Shown here piece after piece: positions 1-11,699 of a stretch of 64,000 nucleotides of DNA. Numbering within the stretch: the stretch's first letter is position 1; each line of letters starts with the position of its first letter. The notes under the pieces were generated by a model. It searched no databases, was not told the origin of the DNA, and worked only from the letters and a program-made list of their open reading frames with translations. This DNA comes from Plectrocnemia conspersa (Eukaryota; Arthropoda; Insecta; Trichoptera; Polycentropodidae): assembly GCA_009617715.1 (NCBI GenBank), contig VTFK01000347.1:1-64000 (forward strand), read 5' to 3'. Both the position numbers and the translations under genes were made by a program.

Positions 1-65
1 TATTGGTATTGATTTCAGTACTTTGTAACATAAGTACAGACAGTCTGAGGTTTTACTATACTGTA

Positions 66-803
66 CAGTAAAACATCACGGTTACAAATATAACGGACTA
101 ATTGGAGGGAGGGGGTGTCCGTTAAAGCCGAAAGTCCGCTATATAAAAGTAGATTTTCCGAATGTGTTTTTTTGTCAGTGTAATGTCAGTGAGCTTCCAT
201 AGATGGATTTAAAATAGTGTGATTTTAAACAATGATATGGTATGTATAAAACTTTATTTCACAGCAAATTAAAATAAATAAACCAACATGTTTTCGAAAA
301 TACACCTTATTTGTATGTATGTAGGTATAAAGCAGGGCTGTGGAGTCGTTAAAAAAACACGACTCCGATTCCGATATTTACCAACAACAGACTCCACTCC
401 GACTCCGACTCCGACAAAAAAGTTTAATTTTATCAGGTATTTTTGGTGTTTTTCTACACGTTTAATATTCATACGCTATACACATTCATTATTACGCAAT
501 TAAAATTTCATAATTAAAAAAAATGCATTTTATAGAAAAAATAGTCGGAGTCGCTCATTTTTCACGACTCCGACTCCAACTCCGGCCAAAACACCACGAC
601 TCCACGACTCCGACTCCGACTCCGACTCCACAGCCCTGGTATAAAGTTAGAGGTATGACGTAATAATCATGGGTAGAACATTGTTTACAAGCGGTGACAT
701 TTGGATTTAAACATGTATAACATTAATAGAACGTTTATAACAATTTTCAAATTTGACCGGATATTTTGTCCGTTATATCCGAAGTTATATCGAGTTTTTA
801 CTG
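66..803. mobile_element. pogo/Tigger-like non-autonomous element (MITE)
   Basis: The left end starts CAGTAAAACATCAC and runs into AAATATAACGGAC. The reverse complement of the right end starts CAGTAAAAACTCGATATAAC and also runs into ATATAACGGAC. A terminal CAGT with a 'TATAACGGAC' subterminal block flanked by TA is typical of pogo/Tigger transposons. TA is present on the left (64-65) but has decayed to AA on the right. There is no transposase inside. A second MITE (333-638) is inserted in the middle, so the original element was only about 430 bp. The pairing of the two ends is seen directly; the family is inferred from terminus shape. Confidence 0.6.
333..638. mobile_element. hAT-type MITE with 8-bp target duplication
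   Basis: The element begins CAGGGCTGTGGAGTCG and ends with its inverted copy, CGACTCCACAGCCCTG allowing for extra GACTCC units. It is flanked by an exact 8-bp direct repeat GTATAAAG at 325-332 and 639-646. Eight-base target duplication and CAGGG ends are hAT hallmarks. The inside is AT-rich, and both ends carry imperfect GACTCC hexamer arrays, longest on the right. No coding capacity. The exact target duplication implies fairly recent insertion, later than the surrounding pogo-like element. Confidence 0.88.
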
Positions 804-2916
804 AATTTAATATATTTATTTAGATCTTTTCTAAATCTTTTCGAAACTCGTACATAAAACAGCAATGATGCAATTGCATCGAACAAGTATTGTTTGAATT
901 ATCATTTGTAATTATCAGACGGTCACCTTGAAACCAGGCTTCACAAAACTAAACCATAATGCGATGAGCTCACAATTCCTTTTTTTACATTTGACCAAGC
1001 TTCCTTGAAGGAGCATTACAAAATATGTGATACTGTCTCATAACCTATGTTTTTAAATACACATTATAAATTATATCATCTAGCTTAACGTCTTAGTTTT
1101 AACTATCTTAGTTAAACAATCGATTCGCCACTAAACATTGCTATTAATAGCATTTCAATAACCTTAAATATAAGTTCCGACAAGCTGTGATATGAGAAAG
1201 TACGCAGGTGTTATTAATTTTTCTCTAGACTCCTGCACGTAACTTCCCAACTGCTTGTGTCTCATTTTTTGATATATGACGCCATAGTTTGTTTGTCTTT
1301 GATTTTAGAGCATGTCGTACTAGCTTGTTGTTTACTGATAATATTTACGAATAAAACAAATAAGCAGTTAAGCTAACTATATATTTTTTATATTTATAAC
1401 CCATTGTATAATTTATAATAGACATATCATAATCTCAAGCAGTACAGCTCCATGCTACTTAATACGCGGGGGCGTTGCGTATTCACCCATCTACGTGGCA
1501 AATTTAAATATTTTATTTAATGTGTCTGTATCTACATAATGATCGCTCGTTACCTTATCGTTCGCACGATAATAAAACACTCGCATCGGTAATTTTGCGA
1601 ATATTTATTGCCATATCTAATCAGTAAATATATGCAGTGGTTCAAAATATAACATTCCGGTTTATCTATTTAATCTCGAAAGAAGTGACTAGCAAGAAAA
1701 ACTAAAATTAAATGTAATTTCAATCTCGAACGTTTGAGATGAATTTCATAATCAATAGTATTATAGTAGTTATACATTTACCTCTCGTTTTATAATGTAA
1801 ATCTCACAAGAATATAAACCAGGCGAGCGTAACGGTCAAGTCAGGTCACTGAATCGCGAAATACTATAAAATGAGCCCTGAAAAGACTCTTAAATGTTTT
1901 AACAACAATACAAATATATTTTATATAACAAAGTGACATGTATTAAATATAGTATACTCATTAATTGATTAATGTATTAATCATCATTTACATTCATGGC
2001 TGATGATTTAAATAATACATATTGTCAAATTGCCTTCATAACATCCTTCATAAAATCCTTGATTAACATAAAAAATAAAATAAAATCCTTTTATGAATTT
2101 TATTAAAAATATAATATTAACACAGCAATCAAACGTGTCTATCTACAGTTTTTGTGCTCAACGATGGAACAAATTAATTGCGGTTAAAACATTCAAAACC
2201 GACAACGAAAACATGTTTATTGAGAGATTTTACCAAACGTTAACCCGCAATTCCGATAATACGTTCGGTTGCGTTAACAACATTCCGTTTGAGCGTGAAA
2301 CATATATTATTCATATATTCGTACAATGAAATAATATAAAAAAGCACACGAGATTTAACGGTTAAATCCTGACGTAGTTTACGGAATTTTAATATATTTT
2401 TTGTCATCGTTTAACTATAGCTCTTAAGTATAAATATGTGGGTAAAGATGTTGCAAGTCACGAATTTCCTTGCCTTCGCTGTATGAATGTACATTTAGCA
2501 CATTGCTACTGATATAGTACTCGCAACGGTTTTGAGTAGACGTTCAATTCCTCCGTCTGAGTTACGTCTGGTCATTGTATCATAACGGTGAATTATATGT
2601 AATGCACTTTATATCTGCATAGTGCAAAAAGTTTATTGGAACTCGGTTATGTCTATATTTGAACTATATAATATATTGCGGCGCTTTAATTGTACAGGTT
2701 CGTAAAACTAAACACTTGATAGCGATAGTTAAATATTGATCTGCATCGAATTTAACTGTACGTGAAGTACCTGCACACCATAAAAATATAAGACAATAAT
2801 GAATCCTCAAAGACTGGAATTGTGGTGTCAATGTGAAAGGCAAAGAAATCTTCATGGAGACTTGGAATTGTTCAGTCTGCAAGATGCTGTAGAAAAGTTC
2901 TACAAATCCCGTAGAC
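804..2916. other. AT-rich stretch without recognised features
   Basis: About 2.1 kb of AT-rich sequence. Short frames here (for example 2093-2329 plus and 2664-2930 minus) have no splice context or protein-like composition. Nothing supportable seen. Confidence 0.5.
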
Positions 2917-3905
2917 CAGGAGTCGGCCAAATTTTTTTGCGAATGGCCAGATCATAAATATATTAGTCTCGGAGGGCCAGTAAGCGAACTTTAATAAGTA
3001 AAACATAATTTCTTCCAAATTTTCAAATTCAGTTCAAGTTTCATATATGAGCAATTGCAGTTTTAATTTTAATTCGTTAAAAAAATCCCATTAAAACTGT
3101 AGCAAAAACTATTTTCTAAAACCATTAAGTATTCAATTATAATAGTAAAGATAGGTTTTCCGTTAAGAAAAATTTCAATTGCTTTTCCGAGTTCAAAAAA
3201 TTTCAATAAAAGTTTACCGTGACTATCGAATTGCTGCATGAAAGAGCAAGTCTGCTGATAAAAAAATCACGAAATTAAAATGTTCACCACTAACAAAACT
3301 GGTTCAATAAAACATGATAAGTTGAGATGTTTTCCATAAAGTACCTTTGCAAAATCTTTGAACACCTTGCATTTTCACAAGCCTCATCTTTTTTTTCAAC
3401 TATGCCTTAACCTGTTCCGCGTATATTTTTATAAACTTTGATTGTTATTAACGTTTTCTCAATTTCATTAAAAATATTTTCGCCTGTAGTTGTACCATGC
3501 AGACTATCCATATTAGCTAATTCGTCACTAAATTCAAAAATAGCATTGACTCATCGAATAAGTAATGTGGTGCAAGCCTCTAATATGTAACTAAATATGT
3601 ACTTATAGGTACAACTTTTACCTAACCCTTTAATCATACAAAATATACGCTTTTTTTGCAAAATGCACTTGTAATAATTTGACATAAGGGAAAACCTGGA
3701 TTCATCAAGGGCGTCGATAGCCGAAAAATTTTGCGAACCACAAGGTGAGACCAAAAAAACCACTCAAAATCACTTGCTTTGCTATTCAATTGTCTATTGA
3801 TGTTATTCACAATGTACCGAAATTCGCTAAAATTTCAAATTCTCTCGTTTTATTTAGCAAAGCTGATCGTTGTAACATTCATTTGTCCTATTTTTTTGGA
3901 ACCAC
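2917..3905 (-). pseudogene. hAT transposon fragment, left end plus decayed transposase
   Basis: The left end reads CAGGAGTCGGCCAAATTTTT, a form of the widespread hAT terminus CAGGGGTCGGCAAACT. The following kilobase aligns by eye with the fuller element at 24757-26735. Shared blocks include 'ACTGGTTCA..AAACATGATA', 'AACGTTTTCTCAA', 'CCATGCAGACT' and 'CTATTGATGTTA.TCACAATGT'. Coding direction of the relict transposase is minus, with stops in every frame. The right part is lost where a SINE starts at about 3906. The segment duplicated in the 24.7-kb copy is single here. Confidence 0.65.
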
Positions 3906-4212
3906 ATAGTTACAATGCGTTACAATGGGGTAAACACAATCAACGACTATTAAGTAATGAGTCATCAGACTGAAATCAATGTCTGTAAATCAGTGACATT
4001 ATTTATTATTACAATTAACGGATGTCACTGCACGACCTAGCTCGCTTTTATTTAATTTTTTCATCACGATATTCATCCGTAAGATTAGAAAAATCTAGGA
4101 AAACCAAGTATGTGATGCCTAATTGAAATTAGAATATTATAATAATAACTTATTTTGATCTCCCAGACACGATAGAAATTAAAAAGCGCTAAAATCCAGG
4201 TATTTTTATCTT
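3906..4212 (-). mobile_element. SINE family A copy (degraded)
   Basis: Reads, on the plus strand, from the 3' hairpin remnant (GTTACAATGCGTTACAATGG) through the family core (GACTGAAATCAATGTCTGTAAATCAGTGAC; CACTGCACGACCTAGCTCG; CATCCGTAAGATTAGAAAAATC) to a decayed tRNA-like head near 4190-4212 (AATCCAGGTATT). It is therefore in minus orientation. The same block order occurs at 16.0, 22.2, 29.9 and 48.9 kb. The outer arm of the hairpin and the A/T tail are lost. Confidence 0.7.
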
Positions 4213-4364
4213 GTTAAATATATAATATAGTAAGGGTATACAGGGTTTGAATGTTTCTATTAAATAATATATTAAAGTATCGGTGTTGGAAAAGAGTGAT
4301 CTAAATAACTTGGACAGAAAAAAAACAATCTGTCAACAATTGAAGATCTCTAGATTGTGGACAG

Positions 4365-4565
4365 ACTGTCGAAAATGTGCCTGAAGAGGATACTCCAATT
4401 ATTTGGACATATTTCCAGGAGAGAAGAAAACAATTTTAGGTGACTATATGTGCTCGGTATCCTCGAGGGATGCAGGGGAAGAATAAGATTCACGACTAAA
4501 TAAACTGACTGTGTATCAGAAGAAGCGACGGCAAAATATAAAAGGCAGAAATCTCCATTTCAATA
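4365..4565 (+). pseudogene. non-LTR retrotransposon C-terminal remnant
   Basis: Plus-strand conceptual translation gives KRILQLFGHISRREENN, then LGILEGCRGRIRF after a stop, then SEEATAKYKRQK. This layout resembles the C-terminal tail of insect LINE polyproteins (a 'FGH..RR..N' block, a 'G...G.RGRGR' block, and an 'EA...A.DR..W' block). Several stops interrupt it. No reverse transcriptase core remains upstream. The clade cannot be fixed from this fragment. Confidence 0.5.
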
Positions 4566-6394
4566 ATGTAACTACCTAACTAACCTGCATACAATTAATG
4601 TACAATCTCAAATATTATCATAATAATTATAATTGTGATTGAATCTCACAAAACGGCAAATACATAAAGTGATCATCACTTATTTTCGTTCCGCACCCGA
4701 TTTCCCTAAAGGTTCATCATAATAAGTATAGGACATGATCCGGAGAGATAAGGGAACGGGCAATCGCCTCAATGCCAGCTACCCTTATTTCATCTCCCTT
4801 GCGGATCTTTCCTAAAGTGGTTTAACATTAATTTAATTATCTAATTAATAGCTTATGCACATATATGAGAAGCGTAACATATTATCAACGATTTATTTTT
4901 TTAATTGCATAAAAATAACAATAAGCAAACTGAAAAATATTACCTTTGAAAACGAACCTGATATTTCAAGCAATATCTTTGATCTTTCATATGCAAGGAA
5001 CTTAATTAGATACTATATTGGATCGAATTGATAATTTGCAGCGTATTCACAAACCCCAAAAGATCCTTAGAAGCCACAAAGGAGTTAACCGAACTGCTTA
5101 TTTATATCATCTAATATTAAATGTCGCTAGAGTAGATATAAATAGACGAGTTACTCTAGTAATATAAACTAACTTTTAACTGTATTATCATCAAATAATC
5201 GTGCAGAATAATAATTAAATTTATTAATAAAATATAATATAGACTCATAGAGTTTATTTATTCTTGAACAAGATACACACACACACGATTACAGAACTAG
5301 CCAAACTTGCCTTTGGGACCGTGTAGGGTTCGATGAAATTTTGGGGGAGCTAATTTTAGCACAATCACTTCATACACCCCTTTAATGTATACTTTTGAGT
5401 AACATATTTATATATTGTATCAGTACTTATATAACCTATTATTCATTATTTTTAAGGAATCAATGAATATAAAAAGACTAATTTCAAATGACTGATTAAC
5501 ACGTACGTCTTAATCAGTAATTTTTTTTTAAATACTGTTAAATATGTACAACAAATATATTAGATTTATTAAAACAATACGTAATAAGTATTAATAGGAT
5601 AATAAATATGAATAAAATATTTATCACGCGCACTTTTGGCATCGTTAAACAAATTTTAAGTGCCGCACTTCTGTATTCACCCAGTGTATGGTAGGTAACA
5701 TTTAACGCGTTTCGAATTGAAACTCGTAGATTTTAAAGTTTTATTAGCTACATTAAAAATGTATACAAAATACATATAGGTACGGCGAATCTAGTTTCGC
5801 AGCAGGCAAAAGTTACTCTAATGTGGGCGCAAATATCACGTTTTCTTACGCCTTGCGGGCGAAATCTCCCCCACAGCCTTAAAACTCACCACCCGCAACT
5901 TATTCAATTTATTACATAAGCTCTTTGTAACATTAAGGGTATTTAATAATAGCCACCGCGTAGCTTTATACCATCTGTTGATTACTGTTTAATATTTTAT
6001 TAAAATAACACTTTGATGCTCGTCTATTTTAACGATGAAAAGTGTTCAAATAACAGCTATATCGATTTAATAATTTGACCCTTGCTCTTTCATAAATCCT
6101 AAACTTGCAAGAAAAACATTGAATCAATTAAACTTCAGACATAGATATACGCGGCGTCTATACTTTACAATAAATTTGGTACTTTTAATTATAATTAAAC
6201 TATTTCACTTCGATTTATCGTTTTCTATGTTACTATACATTAATTAAGGAGTTAAATATAAATTGTCTTATATTTTTTTATTTTTTGCTTAAATATTTGA
6301 CCCGCAACTTTTAATTTGATCCTGGTCCACCGCCAAAAAAGTTTCGTCATTGTTATGTTACATCATATCATTTTCAGAAGTCTTGAGATAAAAC
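4566..6394. other. AT-rich stretch without recognised features
   Basis: No supportable gene. It contains a short CA run (about 5276-5285) and several (TA)-rich segments. A plus-strand 'AAAACTCACCACC' near 5880-5892 would be a minus-strand GTGAGT donor, but no coding-like exon is attached to it. Confidence 0.5.
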
Positions 6395-6445
6395 AGATAT
6401 TTATTAGAGATCTAACAATCATGACTTGGGTTTTTCTAATGCATC
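6395..6445 (-). repeat. hairpin-tail module (family B type)
   Basis: CAATCATGACTTGGGTTTTTCTAATGCATCATAATGGG matches the hairpin module at 63275-63313 and 38620-38657 in order and spacing. Only the 3' end of the element, in minus orientation, is recognisable. A plus-oriented SINE A starts about 60 bp to the right. Confidence 0.5.
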
Positions 6446-6504
6446 ATAATGGGCGTTATACATAATATTTACACACATATACGCATATGCATACATACAT
6501 TACT

Positions 6505-6735
6505 TGTACGATAGATCAGTGATTAGTTGGTAACTTGTATCAAAAAGACATGTGTTCAACTCCCATATGTTATGATTTTAATTAGTGAGTATTATATAAA
6601 TATAATTCCTACCGATCATCACAGATTATGTTTTCCGAGATTTTCCTTATCACATGGAAGAATAATTAAAATAAAATCGAGATAGACATTCATTGATTAT
6701 AAGCTGTCATAATATTTTATTATCAATAAAATATA
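6505..6735 (+). mobile_element. SINE family A copy, plus orientation, with tRNA-like head
   Basis: A tRNA-like pol III head is visible: an A-box-like segment AGTGATTAGTTGG followed about 35 bp later by a B-box-like GTTCAACTCC. The core follows in reverse complement to the minus-oriented copies: GATTTTCCTTATCACATGG corresponds to the GTGAGATTAGGAAAATC block, and CATTGATTATAAGCTGT to the start of the inner segment. The 3' hairpin is missing. This copy and the one at 48.85 kb define the sense direction of the family. Confidence 0.65.
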
Positions 6736-6879
6736 TATCACTTATTTTCACTGATTCACTGAAATATATATCACTTATTTTCACATTAATTGTGTTTATC
6801 CCTTTTATCACAGCGAAATATTTACAATAAATAAATAATATAATGTGTGAAAAGAGTTGTGTCTGTCCCACAGTTATTT

Positions 6880-7200
6880 TTTTATAGATTCTCGTAGCTA
6901 TTGTCTAGAAGACGTTAGAGAAGCTTTCTCGCTGACGTCTTAGTCACGACGAATAAGAATAATGGACGTAATGGAGGCTCTTTTAGGCACTCCATAGCTG
7001 AAAATCACCAAGCATCGCAATTACATTTCCGATGCAGGATAATGTTCGAGCACAAAACCCATCCGCCGGAATCTGAAGCCGTGATGCCATGTGCAAGCTG
7101 GTATGTCTCGGTGGCAAACACTATCATTACGCGGACAACATGTAAGCTAAAAAGAGTCCACGAGAGAACAAACTACAAAAACGTTCTTTCTTAATAATTT
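6880..7200. other. unassigned GC-richer block with a 50-codon open frame
   Basis: This block is clearly less AT-rich than its surroundings. A plus-strand ATG at about 7042 opens a frame starting MFEHKTHPPESEAVMPCASW that stays open for about 50 codons. Inside it, CTG|GTATGT could be a splice donor and CCGATGCAG an acceptor. I do not recognise the peptide. It could be a small exon, a relic of a mobile element, or conserved non-coding DNA next to the promoter-like block at 7.66-8.06 kb. Confidence 0.25.
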
Positions 7201-7659
7201 TTCACGAGTTTTTTTAACCTTTTATTTTTAGGAGCGATCGCTATAAATATTACCTAAACTAAATTTAGTTTATATTAAAATTATTAAACGAAGTAAAAAT
7301 AAAGCGCAAGAATATTTTGCGTTTTGAAGTAATTCTCCCGGCGACAGGCAAACAAATACTGACGCACGATTGAAACGCCGTCTGATGCTAGTCAGAGCTT
7401 GGGGCATTTTGCCCTAGCTCTCTCGCTCTGTTATGGGCGCGTGAAAGTTAAAAAAGAAACACCAAAAGAATAGTGAAATTATCGTTAATTTATAAAAAGT
7501 TAAAAAAACAGCAAAGACTAATGGGACAACCTGATGTACGATGGTAGTTAGTTAAACAAAACTTAATAAAAAAGTAATGTGAAAAGTTCTCTCTGCACGG
7601 TCAAATTTGAATTGGCACGTTGGAATCTGCATATTTGATAATAGTAAGTCAGGAATTTA

Positions 7660-8059
7660 TATGGATATAAAGCTGGCGTCGTTATAACGGAAGAGTACCG
7701 GCGCCCCTAATATAGGCCGCCCGTGCACTCGGCACGCGCTGCATCCACTCTGGCTGTGCGTATGCAAATCGGATATCGGCAAATGACGTAACTTGAAAAC
7801 GCGTGCTTTCCGCGGCGTTACGTATATCTCTCTCTCTCTATCTATCTCTCTGTCTCTCCAAAAGATGTAAACAATCGACGTCGTTTTCCTTTGTGTCGCG
7901 TCGGTTTCTCTCTCGCGTCATCTGGCTGGCACACATACACGTTTCATGACGCGCTGACACTTGCGCAGGCCAACTCCAGATCGGCCAGGTGAGGCCAACT
8001 TTCGTTTTTGGCAACGCACCGTGGAGGTCGCGGCCGATTCAAGATTAATAATTAGTGAG
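7660..8059 (+). promoter_or_regulatory. candidate promoter and non-coding first exon
   Basis: A CpG-rich island stands out from AT-rich DNA. It holds an octamer-like ATGCAAAT (7762-7769), a CRE-like TGACGTAA (7784-7791) and a CT/GAGA tract (about 7826-7858) of the kind bound by GAGA factor in insect promoters. The GC-rich part continues to 8059 and is followed by GTGAGT (8060-8065), a near-perfect splice donor; CCAG|GTGAGG near 7990 is another donor. No long frame is present, so a 5' untranslated exon is the simplest reading. No downstream exon could be joined with confidence. The transcription start was not located. Confidence 0.4.
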
Positions 8060-8301
8060 GTGAGTGCATAGAATGGAATTTATATGAGAATTTAGGGAAA
8101 GTAAACAAGAACTGTGGACTTACTTTTATCAAAATATAATTACAATATGATGATTTTCAATATACGATATATACCATGTATGTAAAAGTTGTATAACTAG
8201 CACAACCAAAAATATAGTTATAGTCCGGGTTTAAAATAAATAAAATTTAAAAATAAAATAATAATTTACTTTATATTTTGAGATCATATATTGCAAAAAT
8301 G

Positions 8302-8870
8302 CACCTGAAACCATTAAAATTAAATTTGATTGGAAAAGCCAAAAAACCTAGAACATTTAAGGGGACTAAAATAAAAGTCTTACTGTTGATTATTATAATC
8401 TAAAATGACCATGGATGGATAGAGATCTTCAAAGATTAGTTTAAAACCAAATGGGTCTGTGAAGTGAAAGATTTTTAAAAAGTAAAGATTGACAAAGAAA
8501 GCAGCACTCTTAATAAATAATACTCATTATCATTCGCATGAAAGCATATTGAAAATGTCTTATGGTAGCAAACTTTAATTTCATCCATGGACCGAGATGT
8601 TATATCATTAATAAAACGGCTTTACCGTGCTGGTCTTTTTAAAACTATTGCTTAAGAATATGACAACTTGACAATTTTATGTAAAAAATGAAGACACTAT
8701 CAATTACATTAGCCACAATACTGCACTTACTTCTGTTGAAACTTTACTGTACTACATCGACCAAAAATATTCTAATATAATGATATAAAAGCTCTTAAAT
8801 AAAAATCGTACTGGTATTCGATAGATTTTCAAAAGCTAACGAGAATCAAAGATTTTCCTAATAAATCTTT
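8302..8870 (+). pseudogene. pogo/Tigger (jerky-like) transposase remnant
   Basis: Plus-strand translation gives LNLIGKAKKPRTFKG, then VCEVKDF, then MDRDVISLIKRLYRAGLFKT (from 8587), separated by stops and frameshifts. These match in order the conserved DDE region of Tigger/jerky-type transposases: 'IGKAK.PR..K', 'VPEVK.FL', and 'LIQPMDQGVI..LK..YR..LL'. The block between, which normally carries the 'DNAPSHP' aspartate, has decayed. The same region is present in inverse orientation at 18660-19141, and the two copies align across 'CATGGACCGAG.TGTTATAT'. Confidence 0.75.
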
Positions 8871-8934
8871 ACTGTATTGTTAATATATTACACATATTTT
8901 AAAACCAAATAAAAAGTAATAATTCAGATTAATA

Positions 8935-9089
8935 ATCCAGGAAAAACATTGGGGGGGGGGCATCCCCCCATTTAAATTTTTATGAAATGAAATGCTATGA
9001 ATCTTAATAAAATATAAATATTCAAAAAAACAATCACTAACCGAACAACTTTTGCCCCCCTCTGGAAAAAGCTGAAGTGACGTCCCTGT
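8935..9089. mobile_element. MITE end fragment with G-tract
   Basis: The right edge, read in reverse complement, is CAGGGACGTCACTTCAGC followed by a G-rich AGAGGGGGGCAAAAG. At about 8951-8974 there is a (G)n-CAT-(C)n mirror. Terminal CAGGGACGT followed by G-rich subterminal sequence is typical of hAT-like MITEs. The matching left end was not found, so this is a fragment. Confidence 0.4.
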
Positions 9090-10955
9090 CTTAATCCCTA
9101 GCATTAGTCCGAATAATTGAGGGTTACTGTACTTCATTTATTGATTTATCTATTGGAAAATATGTTGACTAGATTTATTTTGTTTACTATTATCCTAAGT
9201 GAGGTGGTAGTGCTTTTTCCAAAGTACTGTCGAATGATCATTATTTTTGATCCTCTCATGTATTATATCTTGCCTTAGAGTTAATATGCTTCGGGACGAT
9301 GCATTACGTGACCAAAATAAGAGAGTTATCTTATTTGAATATTTGGTCTTTCTTCATCCGTGACACCACCTCAACATCATCGACACATTTCGAAGACTTG
9401 TAAGGACTCTCACAAGGGTTGCTTGCATTCCATGTGAGAGTCCCTACAAATAACATATTACTATTCTCATTCATTTATGTCAAATATGTGGTCACAATCT
9501 TCGTTTAGAATGTTTAGACTGTATCCCAAATATATTTATTTAATGTTGTCTACGTGACAAGTCGAGTCATCTGTTTTATGTTTGCATACGCTTACAAATT
9601 TCATTTTTTGTGTTTAATTTAAAGCCGTATCTTTTACAGGCCTCTGTTATTTTATGAATGAGCATTTATAACCCCTCTCGACTGCCTTCTAAAAAACCGC
9701 AGTATTGCAAGTTATTGAGTAAAACTCCGTTTATTTTTATTTTTATGTAACTATTCATCATTGTTTCATCATAAAAAAATTTTACACTAAATTTTTTAAA
9801 ATCATAGGAAATACAATATTACACATAACCTAACTCCTTGCTGTATTATCATTTGTCATTTATGTTTACCATTTTTTTTATACTGGACTTTTTCAAAGTC
9901 GATGCTTAGATAAAAGGCAAAACATATATTGGTGAAGATTTATGTATTTAAAGCTTGTGTACTGAAAATAATTTCAGAAACCAATCTGTCAAGATTAAAT
10001 ACGTAAAAATATTTTATTTATTTTTATTTAAATTTATCAGCTTTATTGCACGTTTTGTATTTATTTGTGTTCTATAGTTATAATATATTAATAAATAAAT
10101 AATACTTACTTACTTTTCTCATTACTTTATTTTATTTTATTGCGAAAAATGACCTTGTGTTAGGCTGATACATTTGGCCACCCTGGAGATACGCGAGCAA
10201 CACCGATTGAAAATGATAGAGGAGGGGGAGGAGAAGGGTTACGTCACTGTTTGCGCAGACTTAAGAGTGGCAACAAAAGAGTTCTAAGTGAATGCCATGG
10301 TCTAAATCTATGCTCTTGGTAAAATTTTTAAATAATTAATTGCTAGGGAGGAAGTGCCGTGTGAGATTGCTCCATTTGTTCACAAAAGCAACAGGAGATA
10401 CTCCTTTAACGATGCAGCGTTGATGGGTATTCGCTGATCAACTGAGTAACAAACTTTTCATTACATGTAATACTACTAAATTGTAAAATAAATATTTTAT
10501 AGCGGTTAGCCTGTATTTTATTACCAAACCGACACCACACATTAGCCAAAGCCTCTTGTTAATTAATTTTTTTATATATACGTATATTTGTAAAGCAAAT
10601 AATTTATTTTTAATAGAAAAATTGGAAGAACGGCACTTACTTCTATGAACATTACTTATGAAAATAGAATGACCTTTAGCTTGTTTTTTCAATATACAGT
10701 AACTCGAAACGAAGTTAAATTTTTAACAATTGCGAAGGCTTTCCTTCGGTATGGCCATCATTATTTTTCCGTGGCCTCAATTTAGTCATCTGCGTTCTTC
10801 ATATAATTACCGGTGGCACTAATCAAGATGGAAATAAGTTTCTTAACATTAGATTGTTGATACTATTAAATTTCTAAATTTTCAATAATTTAAAAAAATA
10901 CCGATATTGCAATGTAGTCTTGCATAAATGTCTAGTAAATCGATTTTTTCTCAAC
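9090..10955. other. AT-rich stretch, nothing firm
   Basis: Mostly featureless. Around 10170-10260 there is a purine-rich segment (GAGGAGGGGGAGGAGAAGGG) next to TTTGGCCACCCTGG, which could be a worn transposon terminus, but no partner terminus was found. No gene seen. Confidence 0.45.
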
Positions 10956-10959
10956 TATT

Positions 10960-11480
10960 CAACCGCAACTATGGCGACAATCGAAATACTCCATTTAGAA
11001 CCATTGCTCGACGAGACAAGCGGTTTACATATTCGCCATTTATACATATGTTCAAGTGCGAATCGCCCTGGTTAACATACAAATAATGGATGCACGTAGA
11101 AGTAGCTGGACCGTGAAACTTTAAAAACGGACCGGTGATCATCGCCGAGTTCAACGGCTCCGAATTTCCAATTTTCGCTCGGCAACAAACTGTACATATG
11201 TAACGGCGTCCGCGGCCCGCCGGTTGGCGACCGCTGCTTTCGGTGCTCAAGTTGTGGCCTCGCTTCCGCGTGCCAGGCCTTGGACCCACATAGCTGAGGA
11301 CGACTGAATTATTTACAGTGTTGTGTCTTGTCATCGAGCACCTGATCGGAGAAGTGTTTAGCTAGAATCGGACTTGCTACGGAGATTCCCATGGAAATAA
11401 TAATTGAACATCTCTGGAAGAAGCAATAAACCGACGACGCTCGCAATCGCAATCCAATTGGTTATGTGCTTGTCGACACG
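10960..11480. promoter_or_regulatory. GC-richer, single-copy-looking block (candidate enhancer)
   Basis: About 500 bp of balanced composition with many CpGs and no repeats shared with the rest of the window. It includes an inverted-CCAAT CCAATTGGTT (about 11453), an E-box CACCTG (11340-11345) and an intact minus frame of 121 codons (10969-11334). The frame is cysteine- and arginine-rich without a recognisable domain and is probably a by-product of the higher GC. Blocks like this in insect introns are often conserved cis-regulatory modules, but that is inference. Confidence 0.3.
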
Positions 11481-11699
11481 TTTCATATTTTCATAATAAA
11501 CGCAGGTTTACCAGCACCGTATGAATGAAAATAAAAAACCGAGATAAAACATTATATAATATGTTCTGACCTGGTTGCCAGCGCGTTTATTTTTATATAA
11601 GGCAAAGTTATTTGTATGATAAATTGCTATTAAATGTGCAATAATTTTGATCCTCGTACAAATTGTGTAATTACTTATACTTAGTGTGCAGCCTTTTCT

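Noticed and set aside
10969..11334. 121-codon minus frame as a gene
   Set aside because: Explained by the higher GC of the block, which lowers stop frequency; no recognisable domain and no supporting signals.
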